Shown here in pieces: positions 44,842 through 55,327 of a stretch of 64,000 bases of DNA (within the stretch, counting starts at the first letter, position 1; each line of letters opens with the position of its first letter). The stretch is from Streptomyces longhuiensis (GTDB taxonomy: Bacteria > Actinomycetota > Actinomycetes > Streptomycetales > Streptomycetaceae), in NCBI RefSeq assembly GCF_020616555.1, contig NZ_CP085173.1, positions 2,801,501 through 2,865,500 of the forward strand. The letters run 5' to 3'. The notes under the pieces were generated by a model. It saw only the letters and a list, made by a program, of their open reading frames with translations. It made no database searches and was not told the origin of the DNA. Position numbers and translations under genes: made by a program.

Positions 44842-45177
44842 CTAGATCTCGCCCCGCAGTTTGGCGAGCGCCTCCGCGAGGATCGCCTCGCCGTCCGCGT
44901 CACTGCGCCGCTCGCGCACATACGCGAGGTGCGTCTTGTAGGGCTCGGTGCGCGGCGGGTCCGGCGGGTTGTCCCGGTCCTGCCCGGCAGGGAAGCCGCA
45001 GCGCGGACAGTCCCAAGTCTCCGGCACCTGCGCGTCGGAGGCGAAGCTCGGCTGCGTCTCGTGCCCGTTGGAGCACCAGAAGGAGATGCGCAGACGCGGC
45101 GCGGACTCGCCGCGCTCGGCCTCGCCCATCGGCCCCGCCCCGACCCGACTTCCTCGGATCGCGTTGCCACTTGCCAC
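44842..45177 (-). CDS. RbpA-family RNA polymerase-binding protein (second paralogue)
   Basis: The 111-residue protein has the RbpA layout: N-terminal NAIRGSRVGAGPMGEAERGE, a zinc-ribbon-like core with FWCSNGHETQPSFASDA and WDCPRCGFPAGQD, and a C-terminal sigma-interaction segment (YKTHLAYVRERRSDADGEAI). RbpA binds RNA polymerase and principal sigma factors and stabilises open complexes. The sequence differs from the main Streptomyces RbpA (which I recall as starting MSERALRG and being 124 residues), so this is the shorter paralogue. Start GTG at 45177, preceded by AGGGAG. Confidence 0.88.
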   Translation of the reverse strand: MASGNAIRGSRVGAGPMGEAERGESAPRLRISFWCSNGHETQPSFASDAQVPETWDCPRCGFPAGQDRDNPPDPPRTEPYKTHLAYVRERRSDADGEAILAEALAKLRGEI

Positions 45178-45381
45178 GGTCGTAACTCCCTGCGTGATGG
45201 TGCCGCGGAGCTTGTCGGCGTCTCACTCCGCCGCGGGCGCCTCAGTCTACGTAAGGCCCAACGCGCGTCCAGTGATTGGAGTTACATCCCCGCCCCTAGA
45301 CGCAAGCCCCATGATAGGCCGCGCCGGAGGGCGCGTACCGAACATGGGGCCTTATGTGCGCGATGTGCAGGTGCGACGGCG

Positions 45382-45618
45382 TCAGTTGTTGACCTTCATG
45401 AGCAGGCCGAGCACGACAATGCACGCGAACCACAGCAGACCGAGCACGATGGTGATGCGGTCCAGGTTGCGCTCGGCGACCGACGAGCCACCGACGGACG
45501 ACTGCATGCCACCACCGAACATGTCGGAGAGACCGCCACCCTTTCCCTTGTGCATCAGCACAAGGAGCATCAGCAGCAGGCTGAAGACGATCAGGGCGAT
45601 CGAGAACCCCATAACCAC
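45382..45618 (-). CDS. secG: SecG preprotein translocase subunit
   Basis: The 78-residue membrane protein has two transmembrane helices (about 4-22 and 56-74) joined by a Gly-rich cytoplasmic loop (HKGKGGGLSDMFGGGM), typical of SecG in the SecYEG translocon. The GTG at 45618 lies 7 nt from AGGGA; an ATG two codons downstream is possible. It follows the tpiA terminator and has its own promoter, with 16-bp repeats just upstream. Confidence 0.93.
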   Translation of the reverse strand: MVMGFSIALIVFSLLLMLLVLMHKGKGGGLSDMFGGGMQSSVGGSSVAERNLDRITIVLGLLWFACIVVLGLLMKVNN

Positions 45619-45660
45619 GGCTGGTCCCTACTTCCTGGCAATTCTCTCGGACTGAACTGA

Positions 45661-45708
45661 TACGTACTGCGATGTATCCGTACTGCGACTTATACGTGCT
45701 GCGGGGGC
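45661..45708. repeat. three 16-bp repeats upstream of secG
   Basis: TACGTACTGCGATGTA (45661), TCCGTACTGCGACTTA (45677) and TACGTGCTGCGGGGGC (45693) are contiguous 16-bp units sharing the core CGTRCTGCG. On the minus strand a TATAAG -10-like element lies inside them. The third unit runs into the tpiA terminator. Confidence 0.6.
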
Positions 45709-45734
45709 CCGGTGGAAAGCCACCCGGCCCCCGC
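45701..45734 (-). terminator. terminator of gap-pgk-tpiA
   Basis: A 15-bp stem with one mismatch (45701-45715 with 45720-45734) and a 4-nt loop starts 31 bp past the tpiA stop. Confidence 0.8.
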
Positions 45735-45765
45735 AAGGGTACGACGTAACGCCGCTACCGCATAC

Positions 45766-46542
45766 TCACTGGTCGCGGAACCGGATGATCTTGACGAACT
45801 CCTCGGCGTCGAGCGCCGCGCCGCCGACGAGGGCGCCGTCGACGTCGGGCTTCGACATGATCTCCGCGACGTTCCCGGACTTCACCGAGCCGCCGTACTG
45901 GATGCGGACCTTGTCGGCCAGCTCCTGGGAGTACAGCTCGGCGAGCTTGCCGCGGATCGCCCCGCAGACCTCCTGGGCGTCGTCGGCGCCGCAGACCTTG
46001 CCGGTGCCGATCGCCCAGACCGGCTCGTACGCGATCACGACGGTCTCGGCCTGCTCGGCCGGGATGTCCTTGAGACCGCCCTCGACCTGCGACAGCGTGT
46101 GCGTGACGTGGTTGCCCGCCTCGCGGACGTGGAGCTCCTCGCCGACGCACAGGATCGGGGTCAGGCCGTGCTTGAAGGCGGCCTTCACCTTGGCGTTGCA
46201 GACCTCGTCGGTCTCGTCGTGGTACTGCCGGCGCTCGGAGTGGCCGACCGCCACGTACGTGCACTTCAGCTTGGCGAGCATCGGACCCGAGATCTCACCG
46301 GTGTAGGCACCGGAGTCGTGGGCCGAGATGTCCTGGGCGCCGTACTTGATCTTGAGCTTGTCGCCGTCGACCAGGGTCTGTACGGAGCGCAGGTCGGTGA
46401 AGGGCGGCAGGACCGCGACCTCGACGGCGTCGTAGTCCTTGTCGGCCAGCGCGAAGGCGAGCTTCTGGACGTGGGCGATGGCCTCGAGGTGGTTGAGGTT
46501 CATCTTCCAGTTGCCCGCCATCAGCGGCGTGCGGGTGGTCAT
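45766..46542 (-). CDS. tpiA: triosephosphate isomerase
   Basis: The 258-residue TIM barrel interconverts dihydroxyacetone phosphate and glyceraldehyde 3-phosphate. Catalytic residues are visible: GNWKMN (Lys), VAVGHSERR (His), [14 protein letters not shown] (Glu and loop 6), and the phosphate loop [11 protein letters not shown], then GALVGGAAL. It is the last gene of gap-pgk-tpiA. The ATG lies 5 bp after the pgk stop and its GGAGG site overlaps the end of pgk. Confidence 0.97.
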   Translation of the reverse strand: MTTRTPLMAGNWKMNLNHLEAIAHVQKLAFALADKDYDAVEVAVLPPFTDLRSVQTLVDGDKLKIKYGAQDISAHDSGAYTGEISGPMLAKLKCTYVAVGHSERRQYHDETDEVCNAKVKAAFKHGLTPILCVGEELHVREAGNHVTHTLSQVEGGLKDIPAEQAETVVIAYEPVWAIGTGKVCGADDAQEVCGAIRGKLAELYSQELADKVRIQYGGSVKSGNVAEIMSKPDVDGALVGGAALDAEEFVKIIRFRDQ

Positions 46543-46547
46543 TGAGG

Positions 46548-47759
46548 TCAGTCCTCCAGTGCGGCAAGGCCGGGGAGCGTCTTGCCCTCGAGGTATTCGA
46601 GGGAGGCGCCGCCGCCGGTCGAGATGTGGCCGAATGCATTCTCGTCGAAGCCAAGGAGCCGGACGGCCGCGGCGGAGTCGCCACCGCCGACGACCGTGAA
46701 GGCCGCGGAGTCGAGGAGCGCCTGGGCGACCGCCTTGGTGCCCTCGGCGTAGTCGGGGTGCTCGAAGACGCCCATCGGGCCGTTCCAGAAGACGGTCCCG
46801 GCGTCGGCGAGCTTCGATGCGTACAGCTTGCGGGTCTCCGGACCGATGTCGAGACCCTCCTGGTCGGCCGGGATGGCGTCCGCGGCGACGGTGGTGGGGT
46901 TGGCCGGAGCCTTCGTCTTGAGGTCGGGGAAGTCCGGCGAGACCAGGACGTCCACGGGGAGCACCAGCTCGACGCCGCTGTCCTCGGCGCGCTTGATGTA
47001 CTCCTTCACGGCCGGGATCTGGTCCTCCTGGAGGAGGGAGATGCCGACCTCGTGGCCCTGGGCCTTGAGGAAGGTGTAGGCCATGCCGCCGCCGATGAGC
47101 AGGCGGTCGGCCTTGCCGAGCAGCTGGTCGATGACGGCGAGCTTGTCGGAGACCTTGGCCCCGCCGAGCGCGACGACGTACGGCCGCTTGACCTCGTCGG
47201 TGAGCCTCTTCAGGACGCCGACCTCGGTGGCGATGAGGTAGCCGGCGTAGTGCGGCAGGCGGGCCGGCAGGTCGTACACCGAGGCGTGCTTGCGGTGCAC
47301 CGCGCCGAAGCCGTCGCCCACGTAGACGTCGGCCAGGGCGGCCAGCTGGTCGGCGAACTCGCCGCGCTCGGTGTCGTCCTTCGACGTCTCACCGGCGTTG
47401 AAGCGGAGGTTCTCGATGACGGCGACCTGGCCGGGCTCCAGACCGTCCACCGCTTCGTGGGCGGCGGGGCCGACGGTGTCCTGGGCGAACGCGACCGGCT
47501 TGCCGAGGAGCTCGGCGAGGCGCTCGGCGGCCGGCAGCAGCGAGAACGCCGGGTCCGGGGCTCCCTTGGGACGGCCCAGGTGGGAGGCGACGATCACCTT
47601 GGCGCCCCCGTCGGCCAGGGCCTTGACGGTGGGCAGGACGGCGCGGATGCGGCCGTCGTCGGTGATCTTGCCGTCGGCGAGAGGCACGTTGAGGTCGGCG
47701 CGGACGAAGACCCGCTTGCCCTCGACCCCTTCGGCGAGAAGTTCGTCGATCGTCTTCAT
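46548..47759 (-). CDS. pgk: phosphoglycerate kinase
   Basis: The 403-residue monomeric kinase makes ATP from 1,3-bisphosphoglycerate. The N-terminal domain has [20 protein letters not shown] and [14 protein letters not shown], and the nucleotide-binding domain has [36 protein letters not shown] and [14 protein letters not shown]. All family blocks are present and the length is normal. The ATG at 47759 is chosen by alignment. It lies 107 bp downstream of gap across an intercistronic hairpin. Confidence 0.97.
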   Translation of the reverse strand: MKTIDELLAEGVEGKRVFVRADLNVPLADGKITDDGRIRAVLPTVKALADGGAKVIVASHLGRPKGAPDPAFSLLPAAERLAELLGKPVAFAQDTVGPAAHEAVDGLEPGQVAVIENLRFNAGETSKDDTERGEFADQLAALADVYVGDGFGAVHRKHASVYDLPARLPHYAGYLIATEVGVLKRLTDEVKRPYVVALGGAKVSDKLAVIDQLLGKADRLLIGGGMAYTFLKAQGHEVGISLLQEDQIPAVKEYIKRAEDSGVELVLPVDVLVSPDFPDLKTKAPANPTTVAADAIPADQEGLDIGPETRKLYASKLADAGTVFWNGPMGVFEHPDYAEGTKAVAQALLDSAAFTVVGGGDSAAAVRLLGFDENAFGHISTGGGASLEYLEGKTLPGLAALED

Positions 47760-47808
47760 GGCTGGACTCCTGGACTTCTTGGTTGGGCTGACGCACAACA
47801 GGGCCCGG

Positions 47809-47838
47809 ACGGCGCGGCGTTGCGCGGTCCGGACCCTG
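47809..47838 (-). other. intercistronic hairpin between gap and pgk
   Basis: CAGGGCCCGGAC (47809-47820) and GTCCGGACCCTG (47827-47838) pair with one mismatch around a 6-nt loop. Within an operon this may be an attenuator or a 3-prime stabiliser that raises gap mRNA over pgk and tpiA. Confidence 0.6.
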
Positions 47839-47866
47839 TGCTCACATCGAGATGCCGACTCTGGAT

Positions 47867-48952
<1,086 letters not shown>

Positions 48953-49000
48953 CTACCTCTCCGAAGCCCTCCGGGTGACATTGAGTGGGCCCTTGTGCGG

Positions 49001-49042
49001 CCCGGCGGCCCGTACCGCCCAGTAGGGGTACGGACCGCCGGG
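49001..49042 (-). terminator. distal terminator of the M14 peptidase gene
   Basis: A 16-bp stem (49001-49016 with 49027-49042) has one mismatch and a 10-nt loop. It is the second hairpin downstream of the peptidase gene and also shields the gap promoter from read-through. Confidence 0.65.
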
Positions 49043-49045
49043 ATT

Positions 49046-49082
49046 CCCGCTCATCTGGCGCTTTTCGCGAAAAGTGAGCGGG
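49046..49082 (-). terminator. proximal hairpin containing CTTTTCGCGAAAAG
   Basis: CCCGCTCA and TGAGCGGG flank a perfect 14-bp palindrome at 49061-49074. It lies 31 bp past the peptidase stop. It may be a terminator; the AT-rich palindrome is unusual for this genome. Confidence 0.5.
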
Positions 49083-49113
49083 GTACTTTGTCCGGTTTTC
49101 GGCTTGGTGTTTT

Positions 49114-52074
49114 TCAGCTCCTCAGGGAGGCCAGCGCCTTCCCCACGAGCACGCTCCGCTCGGCCGCCGTGGCGACGTGTTCGAGACCGAATCCGAGGAG
49201 AACTGTGTCCTTGGTGCTGACGGCTCCGTATGTCTTGAACAGTTCACCCGCGCGGGCCCAGTCCTTGGTGACGACGGGGCTGCCCGGGGGCGGGCCCGCG
49301 ACCTTCCAGGCGCCGAACGACGACTCGAAACCCTCGGTCTCCTTCGCCGCGCCGCCGATGACGACGGAAGCGCTGTCGGCGAGGACACCGTGGCCGCCGC
49401 TGCCGGGGTCGGTGATGTAGCTGAGCGAGACCTCGACCGTCTTGCCCGCATAGGCGCTCAGGTCGAAGGTCACCGGCTTCCAGCCGTCCGAGGCGCCCGT
49501 GAAGCTGTTCCAGGAGCCGGAGGTGCCGCTGGCCGTGCAGCCCGCGCTGCCGGGCGTCAGATAGCGCTTGAGCGCCGGGTGCTCCTTGATCAGGAATCCG
49601 GCCTCGCACTCGGCCGGAACGGCGTTCGTGGTGGCGCCGCCGGCGTCGGGCAGCGTCGTCCAGTCCTCGGCACCCGCCGTGTGCGCCTCCAGCACCGCGT
49701 GGTCGTAGCCGGGTTCCGTGTCCCACAGGAGCTGGAACTTCAGGGACGGCTTGTCGGCGGCGGAGACGCCGGTGAGGTCGATGGTGCGGGTCAGGCGCTT
49801 CCAGCCGTCGTCCGTGTGCACAGCGGCGGCCATGGAGCTGCCCTCGAACGGGCTGTACGGGTTGGGGGTGCCCGCGTACTCACCGGCGCCCGCGCTCGTG
49901 AACTGCGGGTAGTCGGCCTTGGCCAGCACGTCGGAGGTGGCCTGGTAGGTCGCGGCGATGTTCAGCGGGTTGCCGGGCGCGTCGCCGAGGCCGGCGGCCG
50001 CGCCGCTGAGCACGCCGGATCCGGCGAACTTCGTGGCGCCGGGCGTCGACGTACGCGAGTACGCGCCCAGGTAGTACTGACTGAAGTCGTTCGTGGTCGT
50101 GCCGCCGATGGCGACGGAGCCGCCCGCCTGCTCACCGGCCTCGATCAGCTTGCCGCCCTCGTTGAGGAAGTCGCGCAGGGCGAGCTGGGTGGTGAGGCCG
50201 GGGCGGTCGGCGCCCGTGTAGTGGACGACGGTCCTGAAGTGGTCGAGCACCGCGAGTGCGTCCGGCGCGCCCTGGGTGGCGACGTTCCACACGAGCGGGG
50301 TACGGCCGTTCGCCTTCAGCGCGTCCACGTAGGCCTTGGCCTGCTGGCCTGTGGGGTCGTTCTCGGCGACCACGAGGGTGTCGGCCCTGGGCCGCTCGGC
50401 CACGGTGTACGTGAAGTGCTCGCTGGAGGTGCGCTTCCCGGACTTGCCGCGTCCGGTGAACCAGACCTCGACCTTGTCGCCCGGGTCCGCGCCCTCGATC
50501 CTCGCGCGGTACGCGTCGAAGTGAAGGTTGTCGTCGCCGCCGTAGGTCTCGCCGCCCTTCCAGGCACGCAGGTCCTCGTCGTGCGTACGGCCGCCGTCCA
50601 CGCGGTAGTTGAGCTCCTTGTCGCGCACCGACTTGCGGGCGGTCACCGAGACCTCCTGGTCGGCGCCGCGCGCGTACGAGGTGCTGAAGGCGGCCGGGGT
50701 GAAGTCGGGCGCGTCGAGGCCGACCGAGGAGGACGGCTGGTCCGGGTGCGCCGCGGTCTCGGCCACGGAGAGCGCGAACGGGATGTTCTTGGTGAACTCC
50801 TGCTGGATCAGCTTCTCGTCGTCCGGGAAGGTGAAGACCGACTCGCAGTCCTCGGGGCGCCACTGGTCGTCCGGGTCGACGGCCGACGCGGTCTGGCACT
50901 CGCTCATCTCGGGCGTGAACATCCCGATGCCGTTGACGTTGCCCGCGTGTCCGTCCGCCTCGCCGTTGGTGGTGTACAGCTCGGAGGAGACCTGCGGGTG
51001 GTAGCCGGGGATCGCGGAGTTCTCGGGGGTCCCGGCGAGCGCCTTGTAGAGCACGTCGTCCGGCGTCGGCGTGGCCACCTGCCAGCCCACTCCGTAGAGC
51101 AGCAGCTCGGCCGCGGAGTGGTAGTTGATGGCGTACCGGAAGCCGATGCGCTTCTCGAAGGCGTCGAGGGCCTTCGTCTCGGGCTCGGAGCCGGGGCTCG
51201 CGCCGCGGTAGGTCTCACTGGCGGGGCTCGGGGACGAACCCTCGTCGTCGTAGCCCCACTTGTAGGCGAAGTTGCGGTTGAGGTCGACGCCGTCGCCCGT
51301 GGTGATCGCGCCGTCGCCGTTCACGTCCCGCATGTTCTTGCGCCACTGGCGGTCGCCGTCGGGGTTGAACGTCCAGTCGTACCCGTCGGGGTTCGCCGAC
51401 AGGACGAACCACATCTCCGTGGAGTCGACGATCTTCTTGATGCGCTTGTCCTTGGAGTAGTTATCCAAGTAGTAGTGCATCAGGCGGCGGGTCATCTCGG
51501 GGGTGATCCACTCGCGGGCGTGCTGGTTGGACATGTAGAGCACCGACGGCTTCGAACCGTCCCTGGTCGTACGGGCGCCCTTGGTGAGCTTGACCGCGAG
51601 GATGTCCTTGCCCTGGACCGTCTTGCCGATGGAGACGACCTTGGTGAGGCCGGGGTGTGCCTGGCCCGTCCTGACGATCTCCTCCTGGAGATTGCCCTTG
51701 CCGCTGTAGGGGCGGAACACGCCGTCGCCCGCGGCCGCCACCCGGGCTCGCGCCTTGGCGGAGAGCGTGTGCTCGGTGAGTTCGACGCCCTTCTTCTCCA
51801 GCTGCTTCGCCTGCTTGTCGGTGAGGTAGACCTCGACCTGGGCCTTCCCCTTCTCGGGGGCCTGTTCACCGAGTTCGTGCCCGTCCTGCCCGGCCGCGAG
51901 GAGCAGGGGTACCTGCTCCTTCGTGACCTCGGCGCGGAACACCTTGACCGGATCGGCGTCCGACCGGGGTGCACCGCCGCTCTCCGCCTGGGCGACGGGC
52001 GTCAGCCCCGCGCCTCCCAGTCCGCCCAGAATGAGTGCCGTGGTGGCGAGGATCGATCTCGCTCTTCGTCTCAT
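49114..52074 (-). CDS. large secreted M14 zinc carboxypeptidase
   Basis: The 986-residue protein has a Sec signal peptide (RRRARSILATTALILGGLGG, cleavage near AQA-ES), a propeptide region (about 40-110), and an M14 carboxypeptidase domain (about 115-430). Zinc ligands are His and Glu in NQHAREWITPE and His in AINYHSAAELLLYG; the catalytic Glu is in GMFTPEMSECQ. About 550 more residues follow, with Ig-like beta modules, a segment resembling an inactive glutamine-amidotransferase/ThuA-like fold (NDPTGQQAKAYVDALKANGR), and a C-terminal beta-rich binding domain. ATG at 52074 with GGGGGG upstream. It should trim peptides outside the cell. Confidence 0.88.
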   Translation of the reverse strand: MRRRARSILATTALILGGLGGAGLTPVAQAESGGAPRSDADPVKVFRAEVTKEQVPLLLAAGQDGHELGEQAPEKGKAQVEVYLTDKQAKQLEKKGVELTEHTLSAKARARVAAAGDGVFRPYSGKGNLQEEIVRTGQAHPGLTKVVSIGKTVQGKDILAVKLTKGARTTRDGSKPSVLYMSNQHAREWITPEMTRRLMHYYLDNYSKDKRIKKIVDSTEMWFVLSANPDGYDWTFNPDGDRQWRKNMRDVNGDGAITTGDGVDLNRNFAYKWGYDDEGSSPSPASETYRGASPGSEPETKALDAFEKRIGFRYAINYHSAAELLLYGVGWQVATPTPDDVLYKALAGTPENSAIPGYHPQVSSELYTTNGEADGHAGNVNGIGMFTPEMSECQTASAVDPDDQWRPEDCESVFTFPDDEKLIQQEFTKNIPFALSVAETAAHPDQPSSSVGLDAPDFTPAAFSTSYARGADQEVSVTARKSVRDKELNYRVDGGRTHDEDLRAWKGGETYGGDDNLHFDAYRARIEGADPGDKVEVWFTGRGKSGKRTSSEHFTYTVAERPRADTLVVAENDPTGQQAKAYVDALKANGRTPLVWNVATQGAPDALAVLDHFRTVVHYTGADRPGLTTQLALRDFLNEGGKLIEAGEQAGGSVAIGGTTTNDFSQYYLGAYSRTSTPGATKFAGSGVLSGAAAGLGDAPGNPLNIAATYQATSDVLAKADYPQFTSAGAGEYAGTPNPYSPFEGSSMAAAVHTDDGWKRLTRTIDLTGVSAADKPSLKFQLLWDTEPGYDHAVLEAHTAGAEDWTTLPDAGGATTNAVPAECEAGFLIKEHPALKRYLTPGSAGCTASGTSGSWNSFTGASDGWKPVTFDLSAYAGKTVEVSLSYITDPGSGGHGVLADSASVVIGGAAKETEGFESSFGAWKVAGPPPGSPVVTKDWARAGELFKTYGAVSTKDTVLLGFGLEHVATAAERSVLVGKALASLRS

Positions 52075-52093
52075 GAGCCCCCCTTGCAGTTGT

Positions 52094-52169
52094 GTACCGC
52101 AGAAGCAGGTGAGTACCGCAGAAGCTGTGGTGTGCCGCAGAGGTCGCGGCGTACCGCAGAAGCGAACAG
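52094..52169 (-). repeat. four 19-bp iterons before the M14 peptidase gene
   Basis: Copies of GTACCGCAGAAGC start at 52094, 52113, 52132 (variant GTGCCGCAGAGGT) and 52151, exactly 19 bp apart. The nearest copy is 20 bp upstream of the ATG. A possible promoter (TTGACG-N17-TGAACT on the minus strand, near 52180-52215) lies just before them, so they would sit in the leader or early transcribed region. Confidence 0.8.
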
Positions 52170-52258
52170 ACGCCAGACTCATGACAGTTCATGGTCAAGT
52201 CAAGGGCGCGTCAAAGGAGTCCCGTCAGACCTCGCGTGGTCCTCGTGCGCAGCGAAAA

Positions 52259-52297
52259 CGCCGGTGCCCGTGCCCCGGCGGGGCACCGGCACCGGCG
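52259..52297 (-). terminator. terminator of the uvrC-whiA operon
   Basis: A 10-bp stem, one C-C mismatch, a further 7-bp stem and a 3-nt loop are centred 40 bp past the whiA stop. Confidence 0.82.
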
Positions 52298-52317
52298 TGA
52301 GTCGTTCCGCTCCGGGG

Positions 52318-53307
52318 TCAGCCGGCGAGGTTGTCGGCCATCTCCTCGGTGATGTTCGACTCCGTGCCGGGGATGCCCATGTCCTGGGCCCGCTTGTCGG
52401 CCATCGCGAGCAGGCGGCGGATACGGCCCGCGACGGCGTCCTTCGTCAGCGGCGGGTCGGCGAGCGCGCCCAGCTCCTCCAGGGAGGCCTGCTTGTGCTC
52501 CATGCGCAGCCGCCCGGCGGCCGCGAGGTGCTCCGGCACCTCGTCGGCGAGGATCTCCAGGGCGCGCTGCACGCGGGCCCCGGCGGCGACGGCGGCGCGC
52601 GCCGAGCGACGCAGGTTCGCGTCGTCGAAGTTGGCCAGGCGGTTGGCGGTGGCGCGGACCTCGCGCCGCATCCGCCGCTCCTCCCAGGCGAGCACCGACT
52701 CGTGCGCCCCCATACGGGTGAGCAGGGCGCCGATGGCGTCCCCGTCCCGTACGACGACCCGGTCCACCCCGCGTACCTCACGGGCCTTGCCCGCGATCTG
52801 GAGCCGGCGTGCGGCGCCGACCAGGGCGAGCGCGGCCTCCGGTCCGGGGCAGGTCACCTCCAGGGAGGAGGAGCGGCCCGGCTCGGTGAGCGAGCCGTGC
52901 GCCAGGAAGGCCCCGCGCCAGGCGGCCTCGGCGTCGCAGGTGGCCCCCGAGACCACCTGCGGCGGGAGACCCCGGATCGGGCGGCCACGGCCGTCGACAA
53001 GACCGGTCTGGCGGGCCAGCTGGTCACCGCCGGCCACGACCCGTACGACGAAGCGCGAGCCCCGGCGCAGCCCGCCGGGCGCCATCACGATCAGTTCCGA
53101 GCTGTGCCCGAAGATCTCGAGGATGTCCCGCTTCAGCCGTCGCGCCGCCATCGCGGTGTCCAGCTCCGCCTCGATCACGATGCGGCCGCTCACCAGGTGG
53201 AGCCCGCCCGCAAAGCGCAGGATGGCCGAGACCTCTGCCTTTCTGCAGCAGGTCCGGGTGACGGGAAGCCGGGAGATCTCGTCCTTCACCGCTGCCGTCA
53301 TCGCCAT
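52318..53307 (-). CDS. whiA: WhiA sporulation regulator
   Basis: The 329-residue WhiA has an N-terminal degenerate LAGLIDADG-like fold (about 1-220, with [19 protein letters not shown] and [17 protein letters not shown]) and a C-terminal helix-turn-helix (about 235-320, [20 protein letters not shown]). WhiA acts with WhiB to switch aerial hyphae of Streptomyces to sporulation septation by binding GACAC-type sites. The ATG at 53307 has AAGGA 7 nt upstream. It overlaps yvcK by 10 bp and is last in the operon. Confidence 0.97.
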   Translation of the reverse strand: MAMTAAVKDEISRLPVTRTCCRKAEVSAILRFAGGLHLVSGRIVIEAELDTAMAARRLKRDILEIFGHSSELIVMAPGGLRRGSRFVVRVVAGGDQLARQTGLVDGRGRPIRGLPPQVVSGATCDAEAAWRGAFLAHGSLTEPGRSSSLEVTCPGPEAALALVGAARRLQIAGKAREVRGVDRVVVRDGDAIGALLTRMGAHESVLAWEERRMRREVRATANRLANFDDANLRRSARAAVAAGARVQRALEILADEVPEHLAAAGRLRMEHKQASLEELGALADPPLTKDAVAGRIRRLLAMADKRAQDMGIPGTESNITEEMADNLAG

Positions 53308-54335
53308 GGGCCGATCCTTCCATGCATCCGAAAAATACGGTCGTACGCGGCGGCCAACAGCTCCGGATCGTGCCTCGGAGTCCCGTCGGGCCTGGCCACA
53401 GGCGCCAGCTCGACCGCAGCGCCGAAGCCCTCCTTGGCGGCGTCGGTCAGGGACTCACGATCGGGCACGGCGGCCTCGTCGGCCAGCACCACGTCCAGGG
53501 CGAGTTTAGGGGCGTGTCGTCCCAAAACCTCCAAATGACGCTGCGGTGAGAACCCCTCGGTTTCTCCGGGCTGCGGCGCGAGGTTCAGCGAGAGGACCCT
53601 GCGGGCCTTCGTCGCCATCAGCGCGTCGAGCAGCTCGGGGACCAGCAGATGCGGGATGACGGAGGAGAACCAGGAGCCGGGACCGAGCACCACCCAGTCG
53701 GCGTCGAGGACCGCGGCGACCGCCTCGGGGACGGCCGGCGGGTCGTTCGGCACGAGGTGCACGGACTGCACCTCGCCCGGGGTGAGGGCCACCGTGGCCT
53801 GGCCGCGCACCGTGTCGACGTCGTCGGGGCGCGCCGGGTCGTGCCCCTTGACGAGGGCCTGGAGCTCCAGCGGGACCGCGGACATGGGCAGGACGCGCCC
53901 TTGCGCGCCGAGCAGCTTGCCGACCAGATCGAGGGCCTGCACATGGTCGCCGAGCTGCTCCCACAGGGCGACGATCAGCAGATTGCCGACGGCGTGCTCG
54001 TGCAGGTCGCCCTGGGACTGGAAGCGGTGCTGAATGACGCGGGCCCAGGTCTGGCCCCAGTCGTCGTCGCCGCACAGGGCCGCGAGGGCCTTGCGCAGGT
54101 CGCCGGGCGGCAGGACGCCCAGCTCGTCACGGAGCCGGCCGCTGGAGCCGCCGTCGTCGGCGACGGTCACCACGGCCGTGAGGTCGCCGGTGATGCGCCT
54201 CAGGGCCGCCAGGGACGCGGACAGGCCCATGCCGCCGCCGAGGGCGACGACCTTGGGCTGGGCGCCGCGCCGGCGGCCCGTGGGAGGGGTGACCCGGCGG
54301 AGCCTGCTGCCGAGCCGGAGTGTGCGACCGGTCAT
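53298..54335 (-). CDS. yvcK: YvcK/CofD-like gluconeogenesis factor
   Basis: The 345-residue Rossmann-type protein of the UPF0052/CofD family contains [40 protein letters not shown] and the [20 protein letters not shown] loop. YvcK proteins bind UDP-GlcNAc and link carbon supply with cell-wall synthesis in Firmicutes and mycobacteria (CuvA). It overlaps rapZ by 4 bp and whiA by 10 bp, so the group is translationally coupled. Confidence 0.93.
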   Translation of the reverse strand: MTGRTLRLGSRLRRVTPPTGRRRGAQPKVVALGGGMGLSASLAALRRITGDLTAVVTVADDGGSSGRLRDELGVLPPGDLRKALAALCGDDDWGQTWARVIQHRFQSQGDLHEHAVGNLLIVALWEQLGDHVQALDLVGKLLGAQGRVLPMSAVPLELQALVKGHDPARPDDVDTVRGQATVALTPGEVQSVHLVPNDPPAVPEAVAAVLDADWVVLGPGSWFSSVIPHLLVPELLDALMATKARRVLSLNLAPQPGETEGFSPQRHLEVLGRHAPKLALDVVLADEAAVPDRESLTDAAKEGFGAAVELAPVARPDGTPRHDPELLAAAYDRIFRMHGRIGPWR

Positions 54336-55327
54336 TCGCGGCCCATGTCCCGGTGGACGACCACGGTCTCCACGCCCTCCGCCGCGATGCGCGCGGCGAG
54401 CTTCTCCGACATGGCCACGGAGCGGTGCTTGCCTCCGGTGCAGCCGACCGCGATCGTCACGTACCGCTTGCCCTCACGGCGGTATCCGGCCGCGATGAGC
54501 TGGAGCAGCTCGGTGTAGCGGTCGAGGAACTCCTTGGCGCCGGGCTGGCCGAAGACGTAGTTCGCCACCTCTTCGTTCAGGCCGGTGAAGGGGCGCAGCT
54601 CGGGGACCCAGTGCGGGTTCGGCAGGAAGCGCATGTCGACGACCAGGTCGGCGTCGACGGGCAGGCCGTACTTGAAGCCGAACGACATGACCGTGGCCCG
54701 CAGCTCGGGCTCCTCGTCGCCGGCGAACTGGGCGTCCATCTTGGCCCGCAGTTCGTGCACGTTCAGGCTGGAGGTGTCGATGACCAGGTCGGCGTCGCCG
54801 CGCAGCTCGCGCAGGAGCTCGCGCTCGGCCGCGATGCCGTCGACGATGCGGCCGTCGCCCTGGAGGGGGTGCGGGCGGCGCACCGACTCGAAGCGGCGCA
54901 CCAGGGCCTCGTCGGAGGACTCCAGGAACACGATGCGCCGGGTGACCTGGCGGGACTCCAGGTCGGCGAGGGACTGGTGGAGGTCGGTGAAGAAGCGGCG
55001 GCCGCGTACGTCGACGACGACGGCGATCCGGGCGACGTTCCCCTGGGAGCGGGCGCCGAGTTCCACCATCGTGGGGATCAGCGCGGGCGGCAGGTTGTCG
55101 ACGACGAACCAGCCGAGGTCCTCCAGACACTTGGCGGCCGTGGAACGCCCGGCGCCTGACATCCCGGAGATGATCACCAGCTCGGGGATGGCCGCATCGG
55201 ACGCCCCGGCGGTCTCGCTCGTCGTACCCGTACTCACCTGTGCTCCGTCTGTCTCCGCAGCCCGGCCCGCCCGGTCATCGGGGGACGGCTGTGGTGCCGC
55301 CTGTTCACCCTGCTCGTTCACGTTCAT
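54332..55327 (-). CDS. rapZ: RapZ-type RNase adapter/nucleotide-binding protein
   Basis: The 331-residue YvcJ/RapZ-family protein has a P-loop reading [13 protein letters not shown], where arginine replaces the usual Walker lysine, then [39 protein letters not shown] and the C-terminal phosphate-binding box [15 protein letters not shown]. In E. coli RapZ steers RNase E to the GlmZ RNA, and in Gram-positives it is a GTPase/ATPase of unclear role. About 45 residues at the N-terminus are a low-complexity extension. It overlaps uvrC and yvcK by 4 bp each. Confidence 0.93.
   Translation of the reverse strand: MNVNEQGEQAAPQPSPDDRAGRAAETDGAQVSTGTTSETAGASDAAIPELVIISGMSGAGRSTAAKCLEDLGWFVVDNLPPALIPTMVELGARSQGNVARIAVVVDVRGRRFFTDLHQSLADLESRQVTRRIVFLESSDEALVRRFESVRRPHPLQGDGRIVDGIAAERELLRELRGDADLVIDTSSLNVHELRAKMDAQFAGDEEPELRATVMSFGFKYGLPVDADLVVDMRFLPNPHWVPELRPFTGLNEEVANYVFGQPGAKEFLDRYTELLQLIAAGYRREGKRYVTIAVGCTGGKHRSVAMSEKLAARIAAEGVETVVVHRDMGRE

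Noticed and set aside
45306..45350. Terminator after secG
   Set aside because: GCCCCAT/ATGGGGC is only 7 bp with a 31-nt loop, too weak to list as a feature.
49177..53538. Very long open frame (over 1,400 codons) on the plus strand
   Set aside because: It runs antisense across the M14 peptidase, the intergenic terminator and whiA. High GC keeps such frames open; the translation shows no domain and the opposite strand encodes clear proteins.
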